From contig CACORF010000001.1 in NCBI GenBank assembly GCA_902629505.1, positions 159,404-223,403 on the forward strand: DNA of 64,000 nucleotides, given 5' to 3'. Shown in pieces: positions 43,535 to 53,831 of this stretch. A model generated the notes under the pieces. It was not told where the DNA came from, made no database searches, and saw only the letters and a list, made by a program, of their open reading frames with translations. The position numbers were made by a program, and so were the translations under genes. Positions within the stretch are counted from its first letter, which is position 1. Each line of letters opens with the position of its first letter. The stretch is from an uncultured Bacteroidota bacterium. GTDB taxonomy: Bacteria; Bacteroidota; Bacteroidia; Flavobacteriales; Flavobacteriaceae.

Positions 43535-44887
43535 ATGAAAAGCGTTATTATTTGTGACATGGAGGGTCTGATTACAAACATGAACGAAGGTGCTGAAAAA
43601 GTCTTCGGTTATCCCTCTGAAGAGTTAGTTGGTATAAAAAGAGTATCAATTTTTTCACCTGGAGAAATAGTTCTTCAAAATGTTCTTGGCTGGCTTAGAA
43701 ACGCAAACGAAACAGGTGAGCATACAACAAAAACTAATTTTATTAGAAAAGATGGTTCAAAATTTGCTGCTAAGATTAAGATTACTCCAAATTTTGCAAA
43801 TGGTAAGGATAAGCCTCAGACTGGATATTGTGGGATTACTGAAGTAATTGATGAAGAGGTTAACATAAAAATTAATTGGGTTACTAAAATTATTAAAGGA
43901 GTTGCTATAACTAGAGTTGGTTTTGCTTCAGCTTCATTATTCCCAGTATTTTCCATTGGATGTTACTATGCTGGAATCGGAGATAATTTATTTAGTCCAA
44001 TTTCCTTAACACTAACTACATTTGGAATTTTATTTTTCCACTTATTCTCCAATCTTTATAATGACTATTTTGATGTAACACATGGCACTGATGAGGCTAA
44101 TACGGAATATTTTAATGCTGGAATGGATTCTACGATTCTTCAAGGTGCACAATTATCAGGGGGAAGTAGAGCTATAGAATTAGGTTTAATTACTTTAAAA
44201 GGTACGAAGAGTCTTGCTAATATTATGTTTATTTTAGGTCTAGTAACAGCAGCAGGGATTTTATACATGAGTTATTTAAACACTGGATCCACAAGTAATG
44301 CATACAATTCTGCTGTCATTGCTTTAATAGGAGTTTTAGTTGGGTATTTCTATACTGCTAAACCAATAAGATTATCCTCAAGATATGGTCTTGGAGAACT
44401 TTCAATTTTTCTATCATTTGGACCATTATTAACTTTAGGTACTGGATTTGCTATTGCAAATGAAACAATTCTTCTTTATTCCAATGAATTTTATAATTTA
44501 TTAATTCTTGGTGTACCAATAGGACTTTTAACTACAAACATTCTATTTATTAATCAATACCCTGATCACGCATCAGATAAAATATCTGGTAAAAATCATT
44601 TAGTAGTACTTCTTGGGAAAAAAGCTTCAAGGTGGATATATGCACTCAATCTAGTTCTAGCATTAGGTTCATTATACTTTATTGCAGAGAATATCTTAAT
44701 TGGTACTAAGCAAATGCTATTCCTATATGTGCTTATTCCAGTTTCTATGTTCTATTCATATTTCTTGTTATCAGGATTATTTAAATTCTATAATAGCAGA
44801 AAACTTATAAAATATAACATACACACTATATATTTCCATATGTTATTCTCGTTCATTTACATGATAATTTTAGCTAATTTTCAGTAG
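43535..44887 (+). CDS. PAS domain-UbiA-family prenyltransferase fusion
   Basis: N-terminal PAS (VIICDMEGLITNMNEGAEKVFGYPSEELVG...RKDGSKFAAKIKITP) followed by UbiA/MenA-type domain (LYNDYFDVTHGTDEAN; FINQYPDHASDKISGKNHLVV) with multiple TMs. Confidence 0.88.
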   Translation: MKSVIICDMEGLITNMNEGAEKVFGYPSEELVGIKRVSIFSPGEIVLQNVLGWLRNANETGEHTTKTNFIRKDGSKFAAKIKITPNFANGKDKPQTGYCGITEVIDEEVNIKINWVTKIIKGVAITRVGFASASLFPVFSIGCYYAGIGDNLFSPISLTLTTFGILFFHLFSNLYNDYFDVTHGTDEANTEYFNAGMDSTILQGAQLSGGSRAIELGLITLKGTKSLANIMFILGLVTAAGILYMSYLNTGSTSNAYNSAVIALIGVLVGYFYTAKPIRLSSRYGLGELSIFLSFGPLLTLGTGFAIANETILLYSNEFYNLLILGVPIGLLTTNILFINQYPDHASDKISGKNHLVVLLGKKASRWIYALNLVLALGSLYFIAENILIGTKQMLFLYVLIPVSMFYSYFLLSGLFKFYNSRKLIKYNIHTIYFHMLFSFIYMIILANFQ

Positions 44888-45789
44888 TGTTTTTATGGGA
44901 TAAATCATATAATCTAAAAGGATTTTGGTATTACATTTTAGGTTCATTTATACTTATTTTATTTAGTACAATTGGTCAGATACCACTTTTGTTTTTTGTC
45001 GACTATGATTCAGTGACTGTCGACACAACCTCAGTTGATCTATTGAATACGATTCCATCTAATCTAAGATTATTTTTATTAATGATAAGTTTTGTAGCAG
45101 TTCTTCCTGGAATATGGCTTGTAGTAAAAAAACTTCATGATCTCCCATTAATGTCAATTTTATCCGGTAGAAAAAATATTGATTATAACAGGATTCTGTT
45201 TTCTTTTTGTTTGTCGGGTGCTATAATCTCGTTGATGGTTATTACTGGATATTTAATTTCACCTGATAATTATGAAATAAATTTTAAACTTAAGGAGTTT
45301 TTAATCTTACTAATAATTGCAGTCTGTTTAATACCAATTCAGACTAGTGTTGAAGAGATCGTATTTAGGGGTTATTTAATGCAGGGTTTTGGTTACTGGT
45401 TTAATAGTAGATTTATGGCTTTATTTATGTCATGTTCCGTTTTCGGAATACTACACATTGCAAACCCAGAAGTTACTCAGCTGGGTTATGGCTTTATATT
45501 TGTCTATTTTATTGTATCATTTATGCTAGGTATTACTGTCTTGATGGATGATGGCCTTGAACTTGTTTTAGGTTTTCATGCTGCAAATAATATTTTTATT
45601 GCATTACTTTTAACATCTGATTGGACAGTTCTACAGACTGAATCAGTTCTTAAAGACATATCAGACCCAACATTTGGAATATATGACATATTAACGGGAT
45701 CAATCCTCTATCCTTCTGTAATTTACATTTTTGCTAAAAAGTATTCCTGGACTAATTGGAAAGAAAAGATATTTTCAAGAGTTAGATAA
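44887..45789 (+). CDS. CPBP (CAAX/Abi) family intramembrane metalloprotease; GTG start
   Basis: SVEEIVFRGYLMQGFG (EExxxR), FGILHIANPE, FHAANN motifs; overlaps the UbiA stop. Confidence 0.88.
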   Translation: MFLWDKSYNLKGFWYYILGSFILILFSTIGQIPLLFFVDYDSVTVDTTSVDLLNTIPSNLRLFLLMISFVAVLPGIWLVVKKLHDLPLMSILSGRKNIDYNRILFSFCLSGAIISLMVITGYLISPDNYEINFKLKEFLILLIIAVCLIPIQTSVEEIVFRGYLMQGFGYWFNSRFMALFMSCSVFGILHIANPEVTQLGYGFIFVYFIVSFMLGITVLMDDGLELVLGFHAANNIFIALLLTSDWTVLQTESVLKDISDPTFGIYDILTGSILYPSVIYIFAKKYSWTNWKEKIFSRVR

Positions 45790-46242
45790 TATATACTCCA
45801 TTTTTATATCACTTCTCTCATATGGTGCATCGGGATTATCTATCTTTTTAAAACCAAATTTATTGTAGAGATGTATTGAGTTTTTTAAAACAGTATTTGA
45901 ATATAGTATGACAGATTTATAATTATTATTTTTTGCAAAATCAATTGTATGCTGGATTAATTGATGTCCAATACCATTACCTCTAAGCTCTTTTCTAACA
46001 GCCATTTTATTTAACTCGTAAATACCTTCTTCTCTTGGAATTAACGCCATAGTTCCAACAACTTTTGATTTAAAAATTGCAAAAAATATGTGACCACCTT
46101 TATCAATAATTTCTTCCTTACAATTTCTTAATACCTTTTCATCATATTCTTCAACATAAAAATACTCATTAAGCCAGTCATAATTAAGCTCATAGAAGTA
46201 ATCTGAATATTTATCTTTGAAAGGGACTATTTTAACTTTCAT
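45775..46242 (-). CDS. GNAT-family N-acetyltransferase
   Basis: [27 protein letters not shown] acetyl-CoA-binding motif. Confidence 0.9.
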   Translation of the reverse strand: MKVKIVPFKDKYSDYFYELNYDWLNEYFYVEEYDEKVLRNCKEEIIDKGGHIFFAIFKSKVVGTMALIPREEGIYELNKMAVRKELRGNGIGHQLIQHTIDFAKNNNYKSVILYSNTVLKNSIHLYNKFGFKKIDNPDAPYERSDIKMEYILSNS

Positions 46243-47632
46243 TATTAGTCATTCTATTTGGATTGACATGTTCATCAAATTCCTTTTCTGATAAATAATT
46301 AAGTGATAAGGCTGCTTCTTTTAAAGTTATATCTTCTTTATATGCTTTATTCGCAATATCTGCAGCTTTGTAATAGCCTATCTTTGAATTAAGAGCTGTT
46401 ACTAACATCAATGAATCATCAAGAAATTTTTTAATTCTTTTTTTGTTAGGTTCAACACCATCAATACAATTAACAGCAAAACTCAAAGATGCATCCCCTA
46501 ATATCTTTGAAGATTCTATTATATTACATGCAAAAAGTGGTTTAAATACATTTAACTCAAAATGTCCATTTGCACCAGCAAAACTTACAGCAACATCATT
46601 TCCAAATATTTGAGCACATACCATTGAAATTGCTTCACACTGAGTTGGATTAACTTTACCTGGCATTATCGAACTCCCAGGCTCATTAGCTGGAAGAATG
46701 AGTTCACCAATCCCTGATCTTGGACCTGACCCCATAAGTCTAATATCATTTGAAATCTTATAGATTGATGCAGCTAAAGTTTTTAAAGCACCATGAACTT
46801 CTACTACACAGTCATGAGAAGCAATTCCTTCAAATTTATTCGGAGACTCTTTGAAAGAAAGCCCTGAATTTTTAGAGATATTTTCGACAACGCTTTTAGA
46901 ATATCCTTTTGGAGTATTGAGTTGGGTACCAACTGCAGTACCTCCAAGGGGCAGTTCACTTAAATGATCAAGAGAGTTTTTTAATGATTTAATACCATGA
47001 TCAAGTTGGGAAACATATCCAGAAAATTCTTGACCAAGAGTTATTGGGGTAGCATCCATTAAATGAGTTCTTCCAATCTTAACAATTTTATTAAACTCTT
47101 TTGATTTTTTATCAAGACTATCTCTTAATTTTTTAATGTTAGGAATTGTATTTTCAGTAATAATTTTCATGGCAGCAATATTAATTGCTGTAGGAAAGGT
47201 GTCATTTGAGGACTGGGAAAGGTTTACATCATCATTTGGAGATAATGTTTTATCAGATTTGCCAAGTTCTTTACCCTCTATGATGTGTGCTCTATTTGAG
47301 ATAACTTCATTAATATTCATGTTAGTTTGCGTACCTGAACCAGTTTGCCATATCACAAGGGGAAACTGATCATTATGCATGTTTTCCAGAATCTCATTAC
47401 AAACACTTTCTATAAGGTTACATTTTTCTTTTGATAATTTACCAAGATTATAATTTGTTTGCGCAGCAGATTTCTTTAGAATGGCATATGCATGGATAAT
47501 CTCTATTGGCATAGATGATGGGTTACCAATTTTAAAATTATTTCTAGATCTTTCAGTTTGAGCTCCCCAAAGTGATTTTTTTGGAACTTTTACTTCTCCT
47601 AATGTGTCTTTTTCAATTCTGTATTCCATCAT
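46232..47632 (-). CDS. fumC: Class II fumarate hydratase
   Basis: [48 protein letters not shown]. Confidence 0.97.
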   Translation of the reverse strand: MMEYRIEKDTLGEVKVPKKSLWGAQTERSRNNFKIGNPSSMPIEIIHAYAILKKSAAQTNYNLGKLSKEKCNLIESVCNEILENMHNDQFPLVIWQTGSGTQTNMNINEVISNRAHIIEGKELGKSDKTLSPNDDVNLSQSSNDTFPTAINIAAMKIITENTIPNIKKLRDSLDKKSKEFNKIVKIGRTHLMDATPITLGQEFSGYVSQLDHGIKSLKNSLDHLSELPLGGTAVGTQLNTPKGYSKSVVENISKNSGLSFKESPNKFEGIASHDCVVEVHGALKTLAASIYKISNDIRLMGSGPRSGIGELILPANEPGSSIMPGKVNPTQCEAISMVCAQIFGNDVAVSFAGANGHFELNVFKPLFACNIIESSKILGDASLSFAVNCIDGVEPNKKRIKKFLDDSLMLVTALNSKIGYYKAADIANKAYKEDITLKEAALSLNYLSEKEFDEHVNPNRMTNNES

Positions 47633-47633
47633 C

Positions 47634-47664
47634 TTTGTAATTTAATTAAAAAAAATTACTTTTG
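47634..47664 (+). promoter_or_regulatory. Perfect Bacteroidota housekeeping promoter TTTG-N19-TACTTTTG driving a small ORF
   Basis: TTTG at 47634-47637, 19-bp spacer, TACTTTTG at 47657-47664; ATG at 47682. Confidence 0.75.
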
Positions 47665-47674
47665 TTAGCAACTA

Positions 47675-47682
47675 CAAATATA
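47675..47682 (-). promoter_or_regulatory. Candidate -7 element (TATATTTG) for fumC
   Basis: TANNTTTG 42 nt upstream of the fumC ATG on the - strand; no clear -33. Confidence 0.4.
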
Positions 47683-47840
47683 TGGAGTTTCAACAATACC
47701 TCGGATTTTTAGCCTTTCTAGCTATATTTACAATGGGTTTCTGGCTGATGATTTTTTTAGCACTTGTAGCACCATATTGGGCCTCATCTTATGTATTTCA
47801 AAAAATTAAGGAGTTTATAACTAAAAAGCTTAGTTCCTAA
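47682..47840 (+). CDS. 52-aa membrane protein of unknown function (not in ORF track)
   Basis: MEFQQYLGFLAFLAIFTMGFWLMIFLALVAPYWASSYVFQKIKEFITKKLSS*; one long hydrophobic segment, Lys-rich tail, preceded by a perfect promoter. Confidence 0.7.
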   Translation: MEFQQYLGFLAFLAIFTMGFWLMIFLALVAPYWASSYVFQKIKEFITKKLSS

Positions 47841-50341
47841 CCATTAAATATTGGTTCTTCTCCACCTCCTCGATCAGAATCGCCCTGATTTCTTCTTATA
47901 TTCTTCCTTCTTTGCTTATACTTATTATCATTAAACCTGTAACTAAAAGTAAGAACATAAGTTGGTTCTCTCCATCTACCCTCACCTTTACGATAGAAAG
48001 AATCTCGGAATGCCTCATATCTCCACTGACTAGTATTAAATAAATCACTAAATTTTAAAGAAAGTGTTCCTTTTTTATCAAGTAAGGACTTTTGTATTGC
48101 TCCAGAAACAAATCCAAAAGCTTTTCTTTTTGAAAAAGCATTTTCACTTGGCCCACGAACAAATCCAAAAAATTGAAGGCTATAGTCTTTTGGAAGTCGG
48201 ATAAAACCGTTAAATCTAGTACTCCAATTAGTGTCATCTGAATCAAAATTTTGATCCTCGTATTGACCTCTTATAGAGCTAGAATTGATTGTAAAACTTG
48301 CATTTAACCTTACACTTCTAGACGGTGTATATGTCAAACTAAATTCAGATCCAATTCTTTTATTATTTGATAAATTTATGGGGTATGATTCTAAAACAGG
48401 AACTTGAAGAATCGGAGCACTTAGATCATTACCAACAATAAGATCAACAATTTCTCCAGTCTCCTCAGTTATTCTTTCAATATTACCATCAGATTGTCTA
48501 TAAAAAATTGAAGTATTAAGAGTAAATTTTTTAAACCTTTTCAGATAGTCCATCTCCAAAGATGTTGTAAAAGTTGGATCTAAGAAGGGATTACCTCTTC
48601 TAAAACTTGTTACAGAATTTCTTCTTGGAAATGGATTTATATCCCATCCTCTGGGTCTTCTAATTCTTTTACTATATCCAAAAGTTAAAGATTCCTGACT
48701 TGAAAACTCATAGGCAAGATTTAACGTTGGAAAAAGATCAGAATACTTTTTTATCTCAAATTGATTTGTAGTTCTCTGGTCGATCTCCTGTCTTGAATTT
48801 TCATATCGAAGTCCAAATAAAGCGGATAATTTATCAAATTTTTTTCCAAACTGAGTATACAAGGAGTTAACTGACTCTTTGTAGTTAAAAACGTTTGATA
48901 ATCCAGGATCTGAAACGAAACTGTTGCCTGTCAAAAAAGACACATCATAATCAGTTTCTCTCTCTAAAAAACTACCTCTATATCCAAACTCAAATTCAGT
49001 CTCTTTATCAATTGGATAGATAAAATCAATTTGTCCAAGTAATCTTTTCTGGGAATCAAGATTTGATACTTTCTCAAAAATTGATTCTGAAATTAAAGGA
49101 AAGCTTGCAAAGTCTTCAATATCTTCTAGTCCATCATCCTCACTTTCTTCATATGATATCCTTGCGCTAAGTGTCTGACCATCTCTATCATAATCTTTAT
49201 AAAAGTCTAATGCATATTCAAAAGATTCATCCATCTCTGTTTCATCTCTTAATCTATTGTTTGTTGAGGAAATAGATCCTCTTGATATATCGTTTACAAC
49301 ATTGGTAAGAAAGCTTGATTCATCACCTTTCTTATAAAAACCACTAATAGTTAATGAAGTTTTATCATCAAAGTAATATTCGCTTCCTAAATTGAAAAAA
49401 ATGTTTTTGTTGTTGTAATCTGAATCATTTGTTTCTTCAATTGTTAAGTCTTGTCTTGTATAATTAGTTTCTGAAAAAAAAGTGCCTGAATTTTCAGAGT
49501 TACTCAGGTTAACTGTTCCAAATAAATTAACTTTTTCATTTCTTACATTTAGTGTTCCATTTAAGCCTTCATTTCTTGGAATACCAAGATTTACATTAAA
49601 GTTTCCATTAAAACCTAGTAGATTTTGTTTCTTGAGGATTATATTTAAAATACCAGCAGTTCCTTCAGCAGAGTATCTTGCTGATGGAGATGTTACTACT
49701 TCAACTTTTTCTATTGATTCAGAGGGTAGTGATCGTAAACCTTGAGGTCCTGATAGACCAACTAAACCTGATGGCTTTCCATTTATTAGAATTCTGACAT
49801 TACTATTTCCTCGTAATGAAATATTACCATCAAAGTCTACATCAATAGAAGGTATATTTGCAAGCACATCAGAAACATTACCACCTTTAACAGTAATGTC
49901 TTGACCTACGTTGTATATTTTTTTATCAAGTCTAATTTCAACTTGAGTTCTTTCAGCTCTTACTTCAACTTCATCAAGCATAGAAACATCCAGATCCAGT
50001 GGGATATTACCAATATCAGTGTTACCCCTAATCGTAAGATTATCATTTGAGTAAGAAATAAATGATATATAATCTATTTTTAAATCGTATAAACCTGGGT
50101 TCACATCAATTGAGAATTTTCCATTTTTATCAGTTAATCCACCAAATATTTTCTCTGCGTTGCTTTTAGATTTTATTGAAATTGTTGCATATTCAAGTGG
50201 TTCCCCTGTTTCTGAATCTGAAACTATTCCAAAAACTTTAAAGTTCATATCTGTATACCCTTGAAAATTACTATTACTTGGTTGTTGTGAAAATAATAGT
50301 GACGAAAATAAAAAGAAGAATAATCTATTGAGATTTTGCAT
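47837..50341 (-). CDS. TonB-dependent-receptor-like outer-membrane beta-barrel protein with CarboxypepD_reg-like N-terminal domain
   Basis: Signal peptide; VFGIVSDSETGEPLEYATISIKSK; plug PSIDVDFDGNISLRGNSNVRILINGKPSGL..LRSLPSESIEKVEVVTSPSARYSAEGTAGILNIILKK. Confidence 0.93.
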   Translation of the reverse strand: MQNLNRLFFFLFSSLLFSQQPSNSNFQGYTDMNFKVFGIVSDSETGEPLEYATISIKSKSNAEKIFGGLTDKNGKFSIDVNPGLYDLKIDYISFISYSNDNLTIRGNTDIGNIPLDLDVSMLDEVEVRAERTQVEIRLDKKIYNVGQDITVKGGNVSDVLANIPSIDVDFDGNISLRGNSNVRILINGKPSGLVGLSGPQGLRSLPSESIEKVEVVTSPSARYSAEGTAGILNIILKKQNLLGFNGNFNVNLGIPRNEGLNGTLNVRNEKVNLFGTVNLSNSENSGTFFSETNYTRQDLTIEETNDSDYNNKNIFFNLGSEYYFDDKTSLTISGFYKKGDESSFLTNVVNDISRGSISSTNNRLRDETEMDESFEYALDFYKDYDRDGQTLSARISYEESEDDGLEDIEDFASFPLISESIFEKVSNLDSQKRLLGQIDFIYPIDKETEFEFGYRGSFLERETDYDVSFLTGNSFVSDPGLSNVFNYKESVNSLYTQFGKKFDKLSALFGLRYENSRQEIDQRTTNQFEIKKYSDLFPTLNLAYEFSSQESLTFGYSKRIRRPRGWDINPFPRRNSVTSFRRGNPFLDPTFTTSLEMDYLKRFKKFTLNTSIFYRQSDGNIERITEETGEIVDLIVGNDLSAPILQVPVLESYPINLSNNKRIGSEFSLTYTPSRSVRLNASFTINSSSIRGQYEDQNFDSDDTNWSTRFNGFIRLPKDYSLQFFGFVRGPSENAFSKRKAFGFVSGAIQKSLLDKKGTLSLKFSDLFNTSQWRYEAFRDSFYRKGEGRWREPTYVLTFSYRFNDNKYKQRRKNIRRNQGDSDRGGGEEPIFNG

Positions 50342-50361
50342 TATAATCTTGTTTGGTGTTG

Positions 50362-50369
50362 CAAAGGTA
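50362..50369 (-). promoter_or_regulatory. -7 element (TACCTTTG) for the TonB-receptor-like gene
   Basis: TANNTTTG match about 20 nt upstream of the ATG on the - strand. Confidence 0.5.
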
Positions 50370-50481
50370 TTTTTTTAAATACTACACTAAACACAAGGTT
50401 TTGTTAAAAAAAACGATTTATTTTTAGTGTTTTAGCAATAGCTTTCCGCTAATTAAAATTTAGGTAAGATATAAGGGAGGA

Positions 50482-50826
50482 CTATTTTAAAGACTTTACT
50501 ATAGCTTCAAATGCGTTTGGGTTATTCATTGCTAAGTCAGCTAAAACTTTTCTATTAAGAGATATATTATTTGATTTAAGCTTGTAAATAAACTCATTGT
50601 ATGAAAGACCATGTTGATGAGCAGCTGCATTTATTCTCATAACCCATAAAGATCTAAAGTTTCTTTTCTTAGTTTTTCTATCTCTGTAAGCATATACAAG
50701 AGCTTTTTCAACAGCATTTTTAGCTACTGTCCAAACATTTTTTCTTCTTCCGAAGTATCCTTTCGCTTGTTTTAAAATTTTCTTTCTTCTAGCTCTAGAA
50801 GCAACAGAATTTACTGATCTTGGCAT
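50482..50826 (-). CDS. rplT: 50S ribosomal protein L20
   Basis: [30 protein letters not shown]. Confidence 0.98.
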   Translation of the reverse strand: MPRSVNSVASRARRKKILKQAKGYFGRRKNVWTVAKNAVEKALVYAYRDRKTKKRNFRSLWVMRINAAAHQHGLSYNEFIYKLKSNNISLNRKVLADLAMNNPNAFEAIVKSLK

Positions 50827-50836
50827 AACTACAAAT

Positions 50837-51034
50837 TTATTTTAACCTTAATTGTCTTTTAATATTATTCTCATCACTTTCATGAACTAGACCAAAGTGA
50901 GTAAGCCTTAATTTTCTTTTTTTTGATTTTTTTGTCAAAATATGATTTTTAAAGGCATGTTTTCTTTTTATTTTTCCAGAGCCAGTAACCTTAAACCTTT
51001 TTTTTGCACTAGATTTTGTTTTCATTTTTGGCAT
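50837..51034 (-). CDS. rpmI: 50S ribosomal protein L35
   Basis: [49 protein letters not shown] sequence. Confidence 0.97.
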   Translation of the reverse strand: MPKMKTKSSAKKRFKVTGSGKIKRKHAFKNHILTKKSKKRKLRLTHFGLVHESDENNIKRQLRLK

Positions 51035-51045
51035 AGTTCTCTAAT

Positions 51046-51603
51046 TTAATTTTTTTTTGGTATTATAAACATTATCATTCGTTTTCCTTCTAATTCAGGC
51101 ATCTGTTCAACCTTTCCAATTTCTTCAAGATCTTGAGCTAACCTTAAAAGCAATATCTGTCCTTGTTCTTTAAATATTATCGATCTTCCTTTAAAAAAAA
51201 CAAATGCTTTTAATTTTGCTCCCTCTTTTAAGAATTTTTCTGCATGCTTTTTCTTAAACTGATAATCATGTTCATCTGTTTGTGGTCCAAACCTTATTTC
51301 TTTTACAACAATCTTACTTGTTTTTGATTTAAGAGCCTTATCCCTTTTCTTCTGTTCGTACAAGAATTTCTTATATTCCAGAATTTTACATACAGGTGGA
51401 GACGCTTTTGGAGAAATTTCAACTAAATCTAATTCTAGATTCCTTGCCATTCTTAATGCCTCATTTGTAGAATATATTCCGACATCTACGTTATCACCAA
51501 CTAACCTAACCTCATGAGCAGTTATCTTAGTATTGATTCTATGAGGATCTTCTTTTATTTCTCTTCTGAATCTCTTATTCGGTTTTCTTCTTCTTATTGC
51601 TAT
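51046..51603 (-). CDS. infC: Translation initiation factor IF-3, extended 51 codons upstream of the ORF-track ATG; putative AUA start
   Basis: In-frame upstream translation [86 protein letters not shown] matches a conserved IF-3 N-terminus; in-frame stop at 51619-51621 and no ATG/GTG/TTG between. Confidence 0.88.
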   Translation of the reverse strand: MAIRRRKPNKRFRREIKEDPHRINTKITAHEVRLVGDNVDVGIYSTNEALRMARNLELDLVEISPKASPPVCKILEYKKFLYEQKKRDKALKSKTSKIVVKEIRFGPQTDEHDYQFKKKHAEKFLKEGAKLKAFVFFKGRSIIFKEQGQILLLRLAQDLEEIGKVEQMPELEGKRMIMFIIPKKN

Positions 51604-51614
51604 AACAACTGTTT

Positions 51615-53564
51615 TTAATTAATATTAAACTTTGGTATACAATCAGAAATTTCTTTCTTAATTATATCAACAAATTCTTCTATTTTCATTTCACCTAGAT
51701 CATCCCCATGATGCCTTCTTATTGAAACTGAGTTATTTTTTACTTCATTCTCTCCTACAACAATCATAAAAGGTATCTTCTTTATCTCAGATTCTCTAAT
51801 TTTCTTCCCAACAGTCTCATTTCTATCATCTAAGTGCGCGCGAATTTCGTGATTTTCTAAGATATTTAAAACTTTTTGACCATAATTTTTAAAGTTCTCA
51901 CTTACAATTAAAATTTCTACTTGAGTAGTTGTAAGCCATAAAGGGAAAACTCCTGCAGTATGTTCAAGCAAAATTGCAACAAATCTTTCCATACTTCCAA
52001 ATGGTGCTCTATGGATCATAACAGGTCTTAAATCTTCATTATTACTCCCCTTGTATGTTAAATCAAATCTTTCAGGAAGGTTGTAATCAACCTGAATAGT
52101 CCCTAGCTGCCACTTTCTTCCAAGAGCGTCTTTAACCATAAAGTCAAGTTTTGGTCCATAGAATGCAGCTTCACCTAATTCAACATTGTATTCAAGGCCT
52201 TTTTCTTTGGCAGAATTAAGAATTGCTTGTTCAGATATTTCCCAATTCTTGTCAGACCCAATATATTTTTCCGGGTTGTCAGGATCTCTAAGTGATACCT
52301 GTGCAGAATAATTTTCAAATCCTAGCGATTTAAAAACAAAAAGTACTAAATCAATTGTATTATTAAATTCAGAATCTACTTGTTCAGGTGTGCAAAAAAT
52401 ATGTGCATCATCAACAGTAAACCCTCTAACCCTGCTTAGACCATGTAATTCTCCACTTTGTTCATACCTATAAACAGTACCAAACTCTGCAAGTCTTAGA
52501 GGAAGATCTCTATAGCTCTGAGGTTTCGCATTATAAATCTCACAATGGTGAGGACAATTCATTGGTCTTAAAATAAAAGTTTCTGAATCATTAGGGGTAG
52601 ATATTGGTTGAAAACTATCTGCTCCATATTTTTCATAGTGTCCTGAAGTTTCATATAGTTCTTTTGCACCTATATGTGAGGACATAACTTTCTTATATCC
52701 AGCTCTTTTTTGAGCATCTTCAAGAAAATTTTGTAACCTATCTCTTAACTCTGTTCCGTCTGGTAACCAGAGTGGTAGTCCTTGTCCAACTCTACTTGAG
52801 AATGTAAATAACTCAAGTTCTTTACCAATTTTTCTATGATCTCTTTCTTTAGCTTTTTCTATTAATTCAAGATATTCTGTAAGTAATTTTTGCTTAGGAA
52901 ATGATATACCATAAATTCTAGTCAATTGATTGTTCTTTTCATCACCTCTCCAATACGCACCGGCAATATTTAGAAGTTTAACAGCTTTAACAATTCCTGT
53001 TGATGGAATATGGCCACCTTTGCACAAATCACTAAAATCTGCATGATCACAAAATGTAATAGTTCCATCATCAAGAGCTTCTATTAACTCAATTTTATAT
53101 TCATTTTTCTCTTTTTTATAGAAATCTAAAGCTTCTTTTTTTGAAATGCTTTTCATTTTAAATTTGAAATCATTTCGCGAAAACTCAAGAAATTTTGACT
53201 CAATCTTTCCAAAATCTTTCTCTGAAACCGTTTCATCACCAAAATCAACATCATAGTAAAATCCATTTTCAATAGAAGGACCAATTGTTAATTTAGATTT
53301 GGGATAGAAAAATTTAATTGTTTGAGCTAAAATATGAGCCGATGAATGCCAAAATGCTTGTTTTCCTTCATCATCTTCCCATGTAAACAGCTTAATATTG
53401 CCATCGTTGATTAATTCTGAGTCAATTTCAAGAGTTTCATTATTGAAAGATGCTGAAATAACTTTTCTTGCTAGACCTTCACTAATGCTTTTAGCTACTT
53501 CAATAACTTTGACACCTTTTTCAAATTTTTTTACTGAATCATCCGGGAAAGTAATATTTATCAT
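51615..53564 (-). CDS. thrS: Threonyl-tRNA synthetase
   Basis: TGS domain, [37 protein letters not shown]. Confidence 0.98.
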   Translation of the reverse strand: MINITFPDDSVKKFEKGVKVIEVAKSISEGLARKVISASFNNETLEIDSELINDGNIKLFTWEDDEGKQAFWHSSAHILAQTIKFFYPKSKLTIGPSIENGFYYDVDFGDETVSEKDFGKIESKFLEFSRNDFKFKMKSISKKEALDFYKKEKNEYKIELIEALDDGTITFCDHADFSDLCKGGHIPSTGIVKAVKLLNIAGAYWRGDEKNNQLTRIYGISFPKQKLLTEYLELIEKAKERDHRKIGKELELFTFSSRVGQGLPLWLPDGTELRDRLQNFLEDAQKRAGYKKVMSSHIGAKELYETSGHYEKYGADSFQPISTPNDSETFILRPMNCPHHCEIYNAKPQSYRDLPLRLAEFGTVYRYEQSGELHGLSRVRGFTVDDAHIFCTPEQVDSEFNNTIDLVLFVFKSLGFENYSAQVSLRDPDNPEKYIGSDKNWEISEQAILNSAKEKGLEYNVELGEAAFYGPKLDFMVKDALGRKWQLGTIQVDYNLPERFDLTYKGSNNEDLRPVMIHRAPFGSMERFVAILLEHTAGVFPLWLTTTQVEILIVSENFKNYGQKVLNILENHEIRAHLDDRNETVGKKIRESEIKKIPFMIVVGENEVKNNSVSIRRHHGDDLGEMKIEEFVDIIKKEISDCIPKFNIN

Positions 53565-53588
53565 AGTCGTATTCTATTCAAAAATAAA

Positions 53589-53831
53589 TTAATTTAATTT
53601 ATTCTTAGGTCCAAGTGTTCCATTTAATATATTATTAATTCCTCTGTATCCAAAAATAATAGCTAATACCAGAAGGATTGCGCCGATAATAAGCACAAAC
53701 AGGAAGAACGGGTGATCTTGGTTGTTAAATGCTTGCGAGACAATAACTGGTGCAATAAAGCAAAGAGAGATCCCTGCAAAAACTTGAATAAAACCTTTTC
53801 TTAAGTATTTATTCATTAGAATAATTATCAA
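53589..53831 (-). CDS. Small two-TM membrane protein (DUF6095-like)
   Basis: Two hydrophobic segments; pattern FIAPVIVSQAFNNQDHPFF..IIGAILLVLAIIFGYRGI resembles DUF6095 family. Confidence 0.6.
   Translation of the reverse strand: MIIILMNKYLRKGFIQVFAGISLCFIAPVIVSQAFNNQDHPFFLFVLIIGAILLVLAIIFGYRGINNILNGTLGPKNKLN

Noticed and set aside
44887-45789. CPBP/Abi protein as a phage-defence (abortive infection) gene
   Set aside because: No neighbouring defence genes, toxin partner or mobile element; the family is broad, so I treat it as a membrane protease of unknown role.
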